Shown here: piece after piece, positions 18,676-27,305 of the stretch
Numbering within the stretch: the stretch's first letter is position 1
Layout of the letters: every line of letters starts with the position of its first letter
Assembly: GCF_015210005.1 (NCBI RefSeq)
Contig: NZ_MU158698.1
Location: 1,063,009-1,127,008, forward strand
DNA: 64,000 nt
Direction: 5' to 3'
DNA from: Sphingobacterium hungaricum
GTDB taxonomy: Bacteria > Bacteroidota > Bacteroidia > Sphingobacteriales > Sphingobacteriaceae
The notes under the pieces: generated by a model
What the model was told of the DNA's origin: nothing
Databases searched by the model: none
The model's input: only the letters and a program-made list of their open reading frames with translations
Program-made: the position numbers and the translations under genes

Positions 18676-18834
18676 TGGATAATTGGATTGAAGAAGCGAT
18701 TTAACATTTCAAAAAACAATGTATCATTTGCTTCGAAAATAATTTCAGAAACAATAGAAAGAGGGTTTATAAAACCAAGTGACCCTGAAAATGCTTCAAA
18801 GAAGTTCGCGTCTTACATTCCTTTTTGGGCATAG
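18676..18834 (+). pseudogene. 3' remnant of a larger gene (possible ATP-binding/AlbA_2-type regulator)
   Basis: An open stretch of 52 codons after an in-frame stop at 18673 encodes a protein-like C-terminus: 'RFNISKNNVSFASKII', 'IERGFIKPSDPENAS', 'KKFASYIPFWA', then TAG. A short wHTH-like helix pair followed by 'DPEN.SKKFASYIPFW' resembles the C-terminal end of AlbA_2/ATP-binding putative transcriptional regulators common in Bacteroidota (from memory of the family). There is no start codon and no upstream domain, so the first several hundred codons are gone. The surrounding gap has other decayed sequence. Confidence 0.5.
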
Positions 18835-18836
18835 CT

Positions 18837-18922
18837 TTATTTCATTAGAAAATCCCTAACAACCAAAAAAAAATACACAACAATCTGAAAAACAAAGCAT
18901 TATTATTTCATTAGAAAATCCC
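18837..18922. repeat. Pair of 20-bp direct repeats
   Basis: TTATTTCATTAGAAAATCCC occurs exactly at 18837-18856 and 18903-18922, 66 bp apart, with A-rich sequence between. The pair lies immediately after the gene remnant and may mark the edge of a decayed or duplicated segment. Confidence 0.8.
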
Positions 18923-18973
18923 CAATGACTACATACAACATCGGTTTAGCAAAACGGCGGTTTCTGTGCAAAG

Positions 18974-19048
18974 TTAAACGACAATTCTTCGATTGAGCTT
19001 TTGTGCAAAACTGAAGATTTTTGCTTCGATTTCTGCCACTTCGCCAAG
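18974..19048 (-). other. Protein-like 24-codon block without a start
   Basis: Between two in-frame stops the minus strand encodes 24 residues beginning LGEVAEIEAKIFSFAQ and ending NRRIVV. It reads like real protein but has no start codon, so it may be a fragment or a conserved intergenic element. The rest of the 18835-19130 gap (apart from the direct repeats) holds no gene I can support. Confidence 0.35.
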
Positions 19049-19130
19049 TTACAAACCGTCAAAGATTATCATTCGAATTCAAGCATGTAAGATATTTTTT
19101 GTTTATTTGTAAACGTATTAGTGTAAACAT

Positions 19131-19973
19131 ATGAGTTGGTTTAAAAGAGATAAGGTCGGAATTAATACCGCCACAGAAAATAAGAAGGAAGCACCGGATG
19201 GGATGTGGAACAAATGTCCAAACTGTAAAAAGCCTTTGCTAAACATCGAACAGGTTGAAAACAAGTATGTCTGTCAATATTGCGACTACCATTTGCGCAT
19301 AGGTTCGGAAGCTTATTTTTCTATATTATTTGATGACAATCAATTTACTGAATTATTTCCAAACTTGACGTCCGGAGACCCGCTTCACTTTGTCGATACC
19401 AAACCATATCCAGAACGTCTGGTGGAATCGCAAGCGAAAACTGGCTTAAAAGATGCAATTCGTTCAGGTCACGGAAAACTGCATGGTCAGGACCTTGTGA
19501 TTGCTTGTATGGATTTCAATTTTATTGGCGGTTCAATGGGTTCTGTTGTCGGTGAAAAGATTGCGCGCTCGATTGATTATTGTTTGGAACATAAATTACC
19601 GTTTATGTTGATTTCAAAATCTGGCGGTGCCCGAATGATGGAAGCTGCATTTTCATTGATGCAAATGGCTAAAACTTCTGCGAAATTAGCGTTGTTAGGC
19701 CAAGCCAAATTACCTTATGTATGTTTGTTGACCGACCCGACAACGGGCGGTGTGACAGCATCCTACGCGATGTTAGGCGATATCAACATTGCAGAGCCGG
19801 GTGCTTTAATCGGATTTGCTGGACCTCGTGTGATAAAAGAGACAATCAAAAAAGATTTACCAAAAGGATTCCAAACTTCTGAATTTGTATTGGAACATGG
19901 ATTCTTGGATTTTATCGTTGATAGAAGAAAATTGAAAGATAAAGTAGGAACATTTTTAAGAATGGTTAAATAA
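19131..19973 (+). CDS. accD: Acetyl-CoA carboxylase carboxyltransferase subunit beta
   Basis: Zinc-finger-bearing half of the carboxyltransferase that makes malonyl-CoA for fatty-acid synthesis, acting with AccA. The 280-residue protein has the four-cysteine finger 'CPNCKK...CQYCDY' (about residues 29-51), then the crotonase-fold core with '[11 protein letters not shown]', '[16 protein letters not shown]', '[17 protein letters not shown]' and '[12 protein letters not shown]'. Single gene with its own terminator. A GTTTA-TTTG-TAAAC hairpin (19101-19114) lies within the promoter region. accA, accB and accC are not in the window. Confidence 0.97.
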   Translation: MSWFKRDKVGINTATENKKEAPDGMWNKCPNCKKPLLNIEQVENKYVCQYCDYHLRIGSEAYFSILFDDNQFTELFPNLTSGDPLHFVDTKPYPERLVESQAKTGLKDAIRSGHGKLHGQDLVIACMDFNFIGGSMGSVVGEKIARSIDYCLEHKLPFMLISKSGGARMMEAAFSLMQMAKTSAKLALLGQAKLPYVCLLTDPTTGGVTASYAMLGDINIAEPGALIGFAGPRVIKETIKKDLPKGFQTSEFVLEHGFLDFIVDRRKLKDKVGTFLRMVK

Positions 19974-19992
19974 CATTCTTTATAGCTATTTC

Positions 19993-20024
19993 AAAAAGCA
20001 CGGATTTTCATTCGTGCTTTTTTT
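19993..20024 (+). terminator. Terminator of accD
   Basis: AAAAAGCACG pairs with CGTGCTTTTT around an 10-nt loop and runs into a T-tract. Confidence 0.8.
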
Positions 20025-20042
20025 GTGAAATTTATATGAGAT

Positions 20043-20387
20043 TCAAATATATTTCCAAAAACGCCATAACTTCCTGCTTTTCAAATAGGATAAATTCTCT
20101 TCGTTAGCAAACGCCTCCTTTTCAAAAGAAATGGAATAATAGGCTTTATTAAAATCGAATGACAGAAGAAATCGTATCAAAAATTCCGACAGGTAGAGCA
20201 TATAAAAAGGGATAACCAATAATTCAAGTGCTTGCGCTAAATGGATGCGCTCATGGTTAATCAACACTTTGTCCTGCTTATCTTCCTTTTTGTATAAAAA
20301 GATAAAAGGAAAAATGGTGATGGCGCGAGCTTTTCGTGCTGAAAATAAATTTGTCCAGAAGCGGCTTGCAATAATAATTCCTTTCAT
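20043..20387 (-). CDS. Small membrane-associated HExxH protein
   Basis: 114-residue hypothetical protein. It has the zinc-protease-like sequence HERIH (residues 45-49, in 'LINHERIHLAQALELL') followed by a hydrophobic segment (about 55-76) and then 'SFEKEAFANE' (residues 87-96), which could supply a third, glutamate ligand. An N-terminal hydrophobic stretch (about 22-32) precedes the motif. HExxH plus a later Glu is the gluzincin arrangement, but the protein is far shorter than normal peptidases. Activity is unproven and the family is not one I can name. Confidence 0.7.
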   Translation of the reverse strand: MKGIIIASRFWTNLFSARKARAITIFPFIFLYKKEDKQDKVLINHERIHLAQALELLVIPFYMLYLSEFLIRFLLSFDFNKAYYSISFEKEAFANEENLSYLKSRKLWRFWKYI

Positions 20388-20452
20388 TCCAATAGAAATC
20401 GCTGACCCTTTGAGCTACAAATATCTTACTTTTTATTGTTAATGCTTAATTG

Positions 20453-20460
20453 TATATTTG
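20453..20460 (+). promoter_or_regulatory. -7 box of the MerR gene
   Basis: TATATTTG matches TAnnTTTG and lies 23 nt before the ATG at 20484. It supports that start over the open frame extending back to 20436. Confidence 0.55.
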
Positions 20461-20483
20461 TTATGCACATTACTTTTACAAGT

Positions 20484-20819
20484 ATGCCTTATAAAGAGCG
20501 AGAAATCAGTAAACTATATTATACGATGGGTGAAGTGACCGAAATGTTCGGAGTCAACGCTTCCCAAATTCGATTTTATGAGCGCGAATTTGATGTGCTT
20601 CAGCCAAAGAAAAACAAAAAGGGCAATCGCTTATTCACGCAAGACGACATTGCAAATCTGAAAATCATTTTCCATTTAGTAAAAGACAAAGGATATACGC
20701 TTCAAGGCGCGCGCGATTATTTGCGCTCCAATAAAAATGAAGCGCGGGAAAATCAACGCGTAGTAGATTCCTTAGAAAAACTTAAAGCCTTTTTGCTGGA
20801 AGTCAGAGATAGTCTTTAA
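20484..20819 (+). CDS. MerR family transcriptional regulator
   Basis: 111-residue regulator. An N-terminal winged helix-turn-helix is clear: '[23 protein letters not shown]', with the MerR signature 'IRFYEREF', then '[19 protein letters not shown]'. A short C-terminal helix follows and there is no effector domain. I chose the ATG at 20484 because the frame upstream carries the promoter box. The target is unknown. It converges on fbp, and the two stop codons share the palindrome TTAA. Confidence 0.9.
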   Translation: MPYKEREISKLYYTMGEVTEMFGVNASQIRFYEREFDVLQPKKNKKGNRLFTQDDIANLKIIFHLVKDKGYTLQGARDYLRSNKNEARENQRVVDSLEKLKAFLLEVRDSL

Positions 20820-21820
20820 TTTGTTGCCGCAATAAATTCTTCCAACTTCTCAACCATTGCTTTCGAACCCAAAAATGCTGGGGTTCGCTGATGCAACGTT
20901 TCGGGTTTAATATCCAATATCCTACCTTCACCGCTTATCGCCTTGCCTCCTGCTTGTTCGATAATCCAGGCAATCGGGTTGCATTCGTACATTAAACGTA
21001 ACTTTCCTTTAGAATACGAAGAGGTGGAAGGATACAGAAAAATACCTCCGAGAAGCATGTTTCGATGAATATCCGCAACCATCGAACCGATGTAACGGGA
21101 AGTATAAGGGCGATTGCTAGCCGAATCTTCTTCCTGACAATACTTAATGTAATTCTTTACAGCCTGTGGAAACTTGATGTAGTTTCCTTCGTTAATTGAA
21201 TAGATTTGTCCGCTTTCGGGGATTTTCATATTCGGATGGGATAAACAAAATTCGCCGATAGACGGGTCTAGTGTAAACCCATTGACACCCTTGCCTGTTG
21301 TGTAAACCAACATGGTCGAAGAACCATAAATCACATAGCCCGCTGCGACTTGCCGGTCGCCTTGTTGCAACACATCATCTAATGTAGCCTTTCCATCGAC
21401 AGAAATTCTTCGATAAATAGAAAAAATAGTCCCTACGGAAACATTCACATCAATATTCGAGGAACCATCTAAAGGGTCGATGCAGACGACGTATTTTGCT
21501 GTCGAAGAAATGTGCGAATCGATGCAGACTATATCTTCGTGTTCTTCCGAAGCCACGATACAACACTCACCGCCCGAGCGCAATGCCTGAATAAATTGTT
21601 CATCGGCATACACGTCCAGCTTTTTCTGTTCTTCGCCTTGTACATTGGTTGCATCTGCAGAACCCAAGATATCCACAAGCCCTGCTTTGTTGACTTCGCG
21701 GTTGACTAGCTTTGCGGCAATGCCGATATCGCGCAATAGACGCGAAAGTTCTCCCTTTGCGTATGGAAAATCTTTTTGATTTTCAATAATAAATTGTCCT
21801 AGTGTTAAAAAAGACCTCAT
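20816..21820 (-). CDS. fbp: Class 1 fructose-1,6-bisphosphatase
   Basis: Gluconeogenic phosphatase converting fructose 1,6-bisphosphate to fructose 6-phosphate. The 334-residue length and motifs fit class 1: metal-binding 'VASEEHED', '[21 protein letters not shown]', '[15 protein letters not shown]', 'GGIFLYPS' and '[17 protein letters not shown]'. A TAnnTTTG box at 21856-21863 lies 35 bp before the ATG. The 3' end overlaps the convergent merR gene by 4 bp. Confidence 0.98.
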   Translation of the reverse strand: MRSFLTLGQFIIENQKDFPYAKGELSRLLRDIGIAAKLVNREVNKAGLVDILGSADATNVQGEEQKKLDVYADEQFIQALRSGGECCIVASEEHEDIVCIDSHISSTAKYVVCIDPLDGSSNIDVNVSVGTIFSIYRRISVDGKATLDDVLQQGDRQVAAGYVIYGSSTMLVYTTGKGVNGFTLDPSIGEFCLSHPNMKIPESGQIYSINEGNYIKFPQAVKNYIKYCQEEDSASNRPYTSRYIGSMVADIHRNMLLGGIFLYPSTSSYSKGKLRLMYECNPIAWIIEQAGGKAISGEGRILDIKPETLHQRTPAFLGSKAMVEKLEEFIAATN

Positions 21821-21855
21821 AATCAGTTTACATGAACTATTAAAATATTTCCCTG

Positions 21856-21863
21856 CAAAACTA
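21856..21863 (-). promoter_or_regulatory. Candidate promoter of fbp
   Basis: The minus strand reads TAGTTTTG, with TTTG 22 nt upstream (21886-21889). Both halves of a Bacteroidota promoter are present. Confidence 0.5.
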
Positions 21864-21940
21864 AAAAATTAACTGATTAAAACTGCAAATTTCAAGCAAT
21901 CTTAATCGAATTAATTTACTGATTACGATATACTTACAAC

Positions 21941-22435
21941 TTATCGAACGCCTAATTCGATGACTTCTAAATTCTCAATGCGGTCTCCATTAATGCTAAA
22001 TCGCATTAGCGTTCTGACGGTTTGCCAGCCATGTTTTCCGGCTGCGCCGGGATTTAAATGAAGCAATTTTAATTTTGGGTCAGGAGCGACTTTCAAAATG
22101 TGAGAATGGCCACAAATAAATAGCTTCGGAGGATGAATTAGAATTTCAGATTTCACCTGAGGTGCATATTTTCCGGGATATCCTCCGATATGTGTCATCC
22201 AAACATCTACATCTTCACAATGAAAACGGAGATTTTCCGGACAAACCAAACGAATGTCCTTCCCGTCAATATTTCCATAGACACCTTTGAAAGGTTTGAA
22301 GTCTTGCAGTTTGGTCACGACATCGATAGACCCAAAATCTCCAGCATGCCAGATTTCATCCACTTTATCAAAATGTTTAAATACCGCATCATCTAAAAAA
22401 CTATGCGTATCTGAAAGTAATCCAATCTTGGTCAT
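21941..22435 (-). CDS. YfcE/MJ0936-type metallophosphoesterase
   Basis: 164-residue calcineurin-like phosphodiesterase of the small YfcE class. The metal ligands are visible: 'LLSDTHS', 'HAGDFGS', 'GNID', 'MTHIGGYPG' and 'CGHSH'. Relatives hydrolyse phosphodiesters with two Mn ions; the natural substrate is unknown. The ATG is 2 bp after the trmN6 stop, so the two are probably translated from one message. Confidence 0.94.
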   Translation of the reverse strand: MTKIGLLSDTHSFLDDAVFKHFDKVDEIWHAGDFGSIDVVTKLQDFKPFKGVYGNIDGKDIRLVCPENLRFHCEDVDVWMTHIGGYPGKYAPQVKSEILIHPPKLFICGHSHILKVAPDPKLKLLHLNPGAAGKHGWQTVRTLMRFSINGDRIENLEVIELGVR

Positions 22436-22436
22436 A

Positions 22437-23144
22437 TCAAAAAGCTAAAAAATAGGGTTTTAAAAGTTCTTTATAACGCCCGCTGTATTCATTTTTCTGT
22501 TCGTAAATATAAAACGAAGCTGTTGTTTTTTCTCCTTTGCTTTTACCTATCCGTAAAATTGTACGGATGGGATTTTCATTTTCAAATGAAGAAATATTCC
22601 ATTCGTTAACCAAATGCAAGTGGTATCTATCAATCATCGAAGAGCTAATCTCTTGAGCCAGCTCGGTCGGAACAATCAGCTGCAGCAGTCCTTCTTCTGA
22701 TAAATATTGAGTCGCAAAAGACAGCATGTTTTCAAAGAATTGAGAATCAGTGTGTTTTGCCAATTTCTTTCTTCCATCTGGGTTATGCAATGAGTTCGTA
22801 TAAAACGGAGGATTTGAAATAATCAAATCAAATGAGTCCGTAGGTTGCAGTTGCATAAAGTCCATATGGACTGCATTTAATCGTTCAGAAAATGGGGAAT
22901 GAGCAAAATTTGACTGCGCGCGCTTTGCCGCCTGCTCATCGATTTCAACAGCCACAATTGAGGCTTGCGGATTGGCTTGTGCCAACATCAGCGCAATCAC
23001 GCCCGTTCCGGTGCCGATATCCAAAATCCTTGAGACATCTAAATCGCGTGCTGAAGCTGCTAGCAAAACACCATCGGTATTTATTTTCATCGCGCAATCG
23101 GCTTGGTCTACTTCAAATTCTTTAAACTTAAAAATTGTTCCCAT
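22437..23144 (-). CDS. trmN6: tRNA1(Val) (adenine(37)-N6)-methyltransferase
   Basis: SAM-dependent N6-adenine methyltransferase of the YfiC/TrmN6 group. The N-terminal 'MKINTDGVLLAA', SAM site 'ILDIGTGTGVIALMLAQ' and catalytic NPPF ('ISNPPFYTNSL') are all present. I use the ATG at 23144 (235 residues). The frame extends 9 bp further to a TTG, but a perfect TATTTTTG promoter box begins there. It is followed at 2 bp by the phosphoesterase gene. Assignment to tRNA-Val A37 is by family; other NPPF methyltransferases are possible. Confidence 0.88.
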   Translation of the reverse strand: MGTIFKFKEFEVDQADCAMKINTDGVLLAASARDLDVSRILDIGTGTGVIALMLAQANPQASIVAVEIDEQAAKRAQSNFAHSPFSERLNAVHMDFMQLQPTDSFDLIISNPPFYTNSLHNPDGRKKLAKHTDSQFFENMLSFATQYLSEEGLLQLIVPTELAQEISSSMIDRYHLHLVNEWNISSFENENPIRTILRIGKSKGEKTTASFYIYEQKNEYSGRYKELLKPYFLAF

Positions 23145-23150
23145 TGCTAG

Positions 23151-23158
23151 CAAAAATA
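23151..23158 (-). promoter_or_regulatory. -7 box directly before trmN6
   Basis: The minus strand reads TATTTTTG, ending 6 nt before the ATG at 23144. The message would be leaderless or almost so. Confidence 0.5.
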
Positions 23159-23242
23159 AACCTATTATCTTTCATTACAGAAAAATGATTTTCAAAATGC
23201 AGAAATGATTAATATTTAGTTATTTTGAAGAAAATTAATAAC

Positions 23243-24436
23243 ATGAAGAATTTTACGATTGCTATTTTATCTTTTCTTTTACTACTAACGGCATTCACTG
23301 CACAAGCACAGCAAGAAAATTGCGAAAGCATCTCCGAAATTTCTTTAGACCGATTGACACCTTTGTTGGATAAAAACGATTTTTCGCAAGTAGACGTATT
23401 GCTAACAACGATAGAAAGTGTTTGTGGCGTGTCGGAAGTAACGCAACGGATTCGTATTCTTCGCTTAATCATTGACAAACAACCTGCTGATGTAGCCATC
23501 GATGATTACATCAATAATCAATTCGATGTGAAATTTACCGTTCGCTTGGACAATGCCGACGATAAAAATTTTAAAACAATCTACGAATCTGACAAAGCCG
23601 CATTTAATTATATTCCCTTAGGTCATCCGATTGATTTGCTGACAAAACAAAAAGCCACGGCCCTGTTAAATTCCAACAGCTACAATTTGAATCCAAAAGA
23701 AGAATTGATCTGTTTGCTTTTTGCGGATATGGTAGAGGATTTCTATAATGAGCTGGATAAACGTCAAGCGCAAGTTCAACCGCAAACAATGCCTGATGAA
23801 ATGGTAACCATAACTAGACCCGCCAGAGTAAAAAAAACGCAAAGTAATCCGATTCAACATGCAAAAGATAGAGGTGGTATCGTACTTTCAGCGGGCGCTT
23901 ACATGCCTTTGGGGGCTACAAATCCGGTTTTCAAAAACAATGCAGTTCTTGGAGTTTCTTTGATGTCTCCTTTGTCAAATTCATTTATTTTTGAAGGAAT
24001 GATAAAAGTACGCATCAACAGCAATGATCGGGATTTTGATTACATGCTTCGTGACGAAATCTATACGATCAATTCGAAGGCTACTTATCTGATGGGTGGA
24101 AGCATAGGATACAAAGTTTATGACGATGAAAAATACATTATCTATCCGAAGATTGGAATTGCATTTGAATCTACAAATACTGGATTAGCAGAAACGATTT
24201 ACGATGATAATTCGTACGACGAATATGGCGACCCAACTTCGTATACGCGTTACAACAATCTAAATACAGTCAATTTTGCACCAGGAGTAACATTTATGCG
24301 TTATATAGCAGGAAAAACGTTTATGGGGCTGAATGTCAATTACCATTACTCGCCGTACCATTTGAACAATAATCTGCAGACAGAAATCTTCAACAGCTAC
24401 TCTAGCGTTGAACTTTTCGTTCGATTCTCCTTGTAA
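23243..24436 (+). CDS. Exported, probably outer-membrane beta-barrel protein
   Basis: 397-residue protein of unknown function. It starts at the ATG at 23243 (a TTG at 23225 extends the frame but leaves the signal peptide six residues in). The signal peptide is clear: 'MKNFTIAILSFLLLLTAF' with a cut near AQAQ. Residues about 20-180 are a soluble helical region ('ESISEISLDRLTPLL', 'LICLLFADMVEDFY'). From about residue 210 onwards the sequence alternates in the way of beta-barrel strands and ends in 'SSVELFVRFSL', a C-terminal aromatic signature of outer-membrane proteins. It converges on mutS with 3 bp between stops. Confidence 0.75.
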   Translation: MKNFTIAILSFLLLLTAFTAQAQQENCESISEISLDRLTPLLDKNDFSQVDVLLTTIESVCGVSEVTQRIRILRLIIDKQPADVAIDDYINNQFDVKFTVRLDNADDKNFKTIYESDKAAFNYIPLGHPIDLLTKQKATALLNSNSYNLNPKEELICLLFADMVEDFYNELDKRQAQVQPQTMPDEMVTITRPARVKKTQSNPIQHAKDRGGIVLSAGAYMPLGATNPVFKNNAVLGVSLMSPLSNSFIFEGMIKVRINSNDRDFDYMLRDEIYTINSKATYLMGGSIGYKVYDDEKYIIYPKIGIAFESTNTGLAETIYDDNSYDEYGDPTSYTRYNNLNTVNFAPGVTFMRYIAGKTFMGLNVNYHYSPYHLNNNLQTEIFNSYSSVELFVRFSL

Positions 24437-24439
24437 GAT

Positions 24440-27046
24440 TTAGTTCTTCAGAACTCGCTGGATTTCATCCAACTTCATCAAAGCTTCTACAGGAGTTAAC
24501 GTATTCACATCCAAATTATTCAACACATCTCTGATCTTGACCAAAACAGGATCATCAATCGAAAACATCTGCAACTGATAGGCTTGCTTTTGAATTTTCC
24601 GCATGCTGTCTTTAATGTCTTCGCCACCTGTCCGCTCTTGTTCTAAACGTTTTAGAATTTCAGAAGCTCTAGCAACTAATTTAGAAGGCATACCAGCCAA
24701 TTTCGCAACGTGTATACCAAAACTATGTTCGGAACCTCCAGGAACCAACTTCCGAAGGAAAATCACTTTATTGTTGACCTCTTTGACACTGACATTAAAA
24801 TTCTTAATGCGCGGCATGGAATTGCTCAATTCGTTTAATTCATGATAATGCGTCGCAAATAACGTTTTTGCGCCAGCCGATGGATGATTATGCAAAAATT
24901 CAGCGATTGCCCAGGCAATCGAAATTCCATCATAGGTACTCGTTCCACGGCCAATCTCATCTAACAAGATCAAGCTTCTATCCGACAGGTTATTCATAAT
25001 GCTTGCCGTTTCATTCATTTCGACCATGAATGTGGATTCGCCTGACGAAAGATTATCCGAAGCGCCGACACGTGTAAATATTTTATCGACTAAGCCAATC
25101 TTGGCTTCTTTCGCAGGAACGAAAGAACCGATTTGCGCCATCAAGACAATTAGACCAGTCTGGCGAAGCAAAGCAGACTTACCAGCCATGTTCGGTCCAG
25201 TAATGATAATAATCTGTTGCGTTTCGGGATCTAAATAGGTATCATTCGTAATGTAATCTTGTCCCAAAGGAAGATTTCGTTCGATGACAGGATGGCGTCC
25301 TCCTTTAATATCCAGAATTTTAGATTCTGAAATTTCTGGTTTGATGTAATAGTTTTTTGTAGCGATTGTCGCAAAGTTCAATAGGACGTCGAGCTTCGCT
25401 ACCAATTGCGCATTGAGCTGTATCGGCTTAATGTATTCCGCTATTGACACCAGCAATTCCGCGTACAATCGATTTTCGATCACTTGAATTTTCTCTTCAG
25501 CACCCAGGATCTGGTCTTCGTATTCTTTTAATTCTTCAGTAATATAGCGTTCGGCATTAACCAAAGTTTGCTTGCGAATCCATCCTTCAGGAACTTTGTC
25601 CTTGTGCGTATTGGTCACTTCGAGATAATATCCGAAAACATTATTGAAAGCAATCTTCAACGAAGGAATTCCAGTCGCTTCGGATTCTCTCTTTTGGATT
25701 TCTAATAAATAATCTTTCCCTCCAAAAGCAACTTTACGCAGTTTATCTAAGTCTGGATCGATGCCGCTGGCAATGACATTTCCTTTGTTTAGCGCGACAG
25801 GAGGATCTTCCTGCAATTCATGCTCAATCTTATCACGAATAATCAAGCAGGTATTCAATTGTTCAGAAATCATTCGCAAGGATTCAGATTCTGCAACATT
25901 CGTCAGGCTCTTCAATCGCTCGATAGCGAACAGCGAACGTTTTAATTGACTAATTTCTCTTGGATTTGCTTTCAGCAATCCGATTTTGCTGATCAACCTT
26001 TCCAAATCACCGACTTGGCGGATTTCTTTAATGAGTTCTTCGCGGATCTCTGCATGCTGGTAGAAATAATCAACCACATTCAAGCGTTCCTGAATGGATT
26101 TTTTCTCCTTAAGTGGCATGACGATCCAGCGTTTCAACAGGCGTGCGCCCATAGGCGAAGCCGTTTGATCCAACACATCCGATAAGGTCGTTGCATTTTC
26201 ATTCGCGGAGCCAATTAATTCCAAATTACGAATGGTAAACCGATCAAGCCACATAAAACGTTCTTCCTCGATGCGGGAAATATTCGATATATGTTGCAGA
26301 TTCCTGTGTTCGGTTTCATTCAAATAATGCAAAGCAACGCCCGCAGCCAGAATTCCAATTGGCATCCGCTCAATTCCAAAACCTTTCATCGAGTTGACTT
26401 CGAAATGCTTTAACAACAGATCCGATGCATAATCGCCGCTGTAAGGCCATTCATCCAGCGTATAGGTATAATGGTTCGAACCGAAATTTTCGACGAACTC
26501 TTTGTATTGCTTTTTTGGCAAAATAATCTCATTGGGCTTAAAGCCCTGAATCAATTTGTCCATGTATTCGGCATTGCCTTGGGCAACCAAAAACTCGCCG
26601 GTAGAAATATCTAAAAAGGCTATCCCAAACTGGTTCTTTTCCTGAAAAATAGATGCCAAATAATTATTGGATTTCTGCTGTACAATCGCATCGGAATAAG
26701 AAACTCCGGGCGTGACCAGCTCCGTAACACCGCGCTTCACGATGGTCTTGGTCATTTTTGGATCTTCCAGCTGGTCGCAAATAGCAACACGCTGTCCGGC
26801 ACGGACTAATTTTGGCAGATAGGTTTCCAGAGAATGATGCGGAAATCCTGCCAAAGCTGTTTCAGATTCCGTTCCATTTCCACGTTTGGTTTGCACGATG
26901 CCTAAAATGGCAGCCGCTTTGATTGCATCTTCGCCAAAGGTTTCATAAAAATCACCTACTCGAAATAATAATAATGCACCTGGATACTTTGCTTTGATCG
27001 CATTGTATTGTTGCATTAATGGTGTTGTTTTTTTCTCCTTAGCCAA
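24440..27046 (-). CDS. mutS: DNA mismatch repair protein MutS
   Basis: 868-residue mismatch-recognition ATPase. The mismatch-binding domain has 'LLLFRVGDFYETFGEDA' (F-x-E wedge), and the ATPase domain has Walker A 'ITGPNMAGKSALLRQ', 'STFMVEMNE', Walker B 'LILLDEIGRGTSTYDG' and 'LFATHYHEL'. The family helix-turn-helix and a short C-terminal tail follow. No ATG fits the normal N-terminus; the gene appears to begin at TTG (27046) giving MAKEKKTTPLMQ. The next in-frame ATG, ten codons on, is a less likely alternative. MutL is not in the window. Confidence 0.97.
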   Translation of the reverse strand: MAKEKKTTPLMQQYNAIKAKYPGALLLFRVGDFYETFGEDAIKAAAILGIVQTKRGNGTESETALAGFPHHSLETYLPKLVRAGQRVAICDQLEDPKMTKTIVKRGVTELVTPGVSYSDAIVQQKSNNYLASIFQEKNQFGIAFLDISTGEFLVAQGNAEYMDKLIQGFKPNEIILPKKQYKEFVENFGSNHYTYTLDEWPYSGDYASDLLLKHFEVNSMKGFGIERMPIGILAAGVALHYLNETEHRNLQHISNISRIEEERFMWLDRFTIRNLELIGSANENATTLSDVLDQTASPMGARLLKRWIVMPLKEKKSIQERLNVVDYFYQHAEIREELIKEIRQVGDLERLISKIGLLKANPREISQLKRSLFAIERLKSLTNVAESESLRMISEQLNTCLIIRDKIEHELQEDPPVALNKGNVIASGIDPDLDKLRKVAFGGKDYLLEIQKRESEATGIPSLKIAFNNVFGYYLEVTNTHKDKVPEGWIRKQTLVNAERYITEELKEYEDQILGAEEKIQVIENRLYAELLVSIAEYIKPIQLNAQLVAKLDVLLNFATIATKNYYIKPEISESKILDIKGGRHPVIERNLPLGQDYITNDTYLDPETQQIIIITGPNMAGKSALLRQTGLIVLMAQIGSFVPAKEAKIGLVDKIFTRVGASDNLSSGESTFMVEMNETASIMNNLSDRSLILLDEIGRGTSTYDGISIAWAIAEFLHNHPSAGAKTLFATHYHELNELSNSMPRIKNFNVSVKEVNNKVIFLRKLVPGGSEHSFGIHVAKLAGMPSKLVARASEILKRLEQERTGGEDIKDSMRKIQKQAYQLQMFSIDDPVLVKIRDVLNNLDVNTLTPVEALMKLDEIQRVLKN

Positions 27047-27280
27047 TGCTGTTTTGCTTTTTAGTAAGTTGTAAAAATAAGGGAAACGGCTGGATTTGAC
27101 AAACTGAATAGTAAATCTTCGTATGAAAAGATTTATTTTTTCCTATTCAAAAAATAACCGAGGTCGCTTGCAGGCAAAACAAATCTTCACCATCTAATTA
27201 CGCTGCTCCTAAATACCAAAAGATTAAGTCGGATCTAATTTTTTGGGTATCGAATAACGGCTTTTGAAAAATTAATTACC

Positions 27281-27288
27281 TAATTTTG
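27281..27288 (+). promoter_or_regulatory. -7 box of mtgA
   Basis: TAATTTTG fits TAnnTTTG, 17 nt before the ATG at 27306. TTTG at 27263-27266 is 14 nt upstream, shorter than usual. Confidence 0.45.
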
Positions 27289-27305
27289 CACCTTTAAGGA
27301 ATTGA

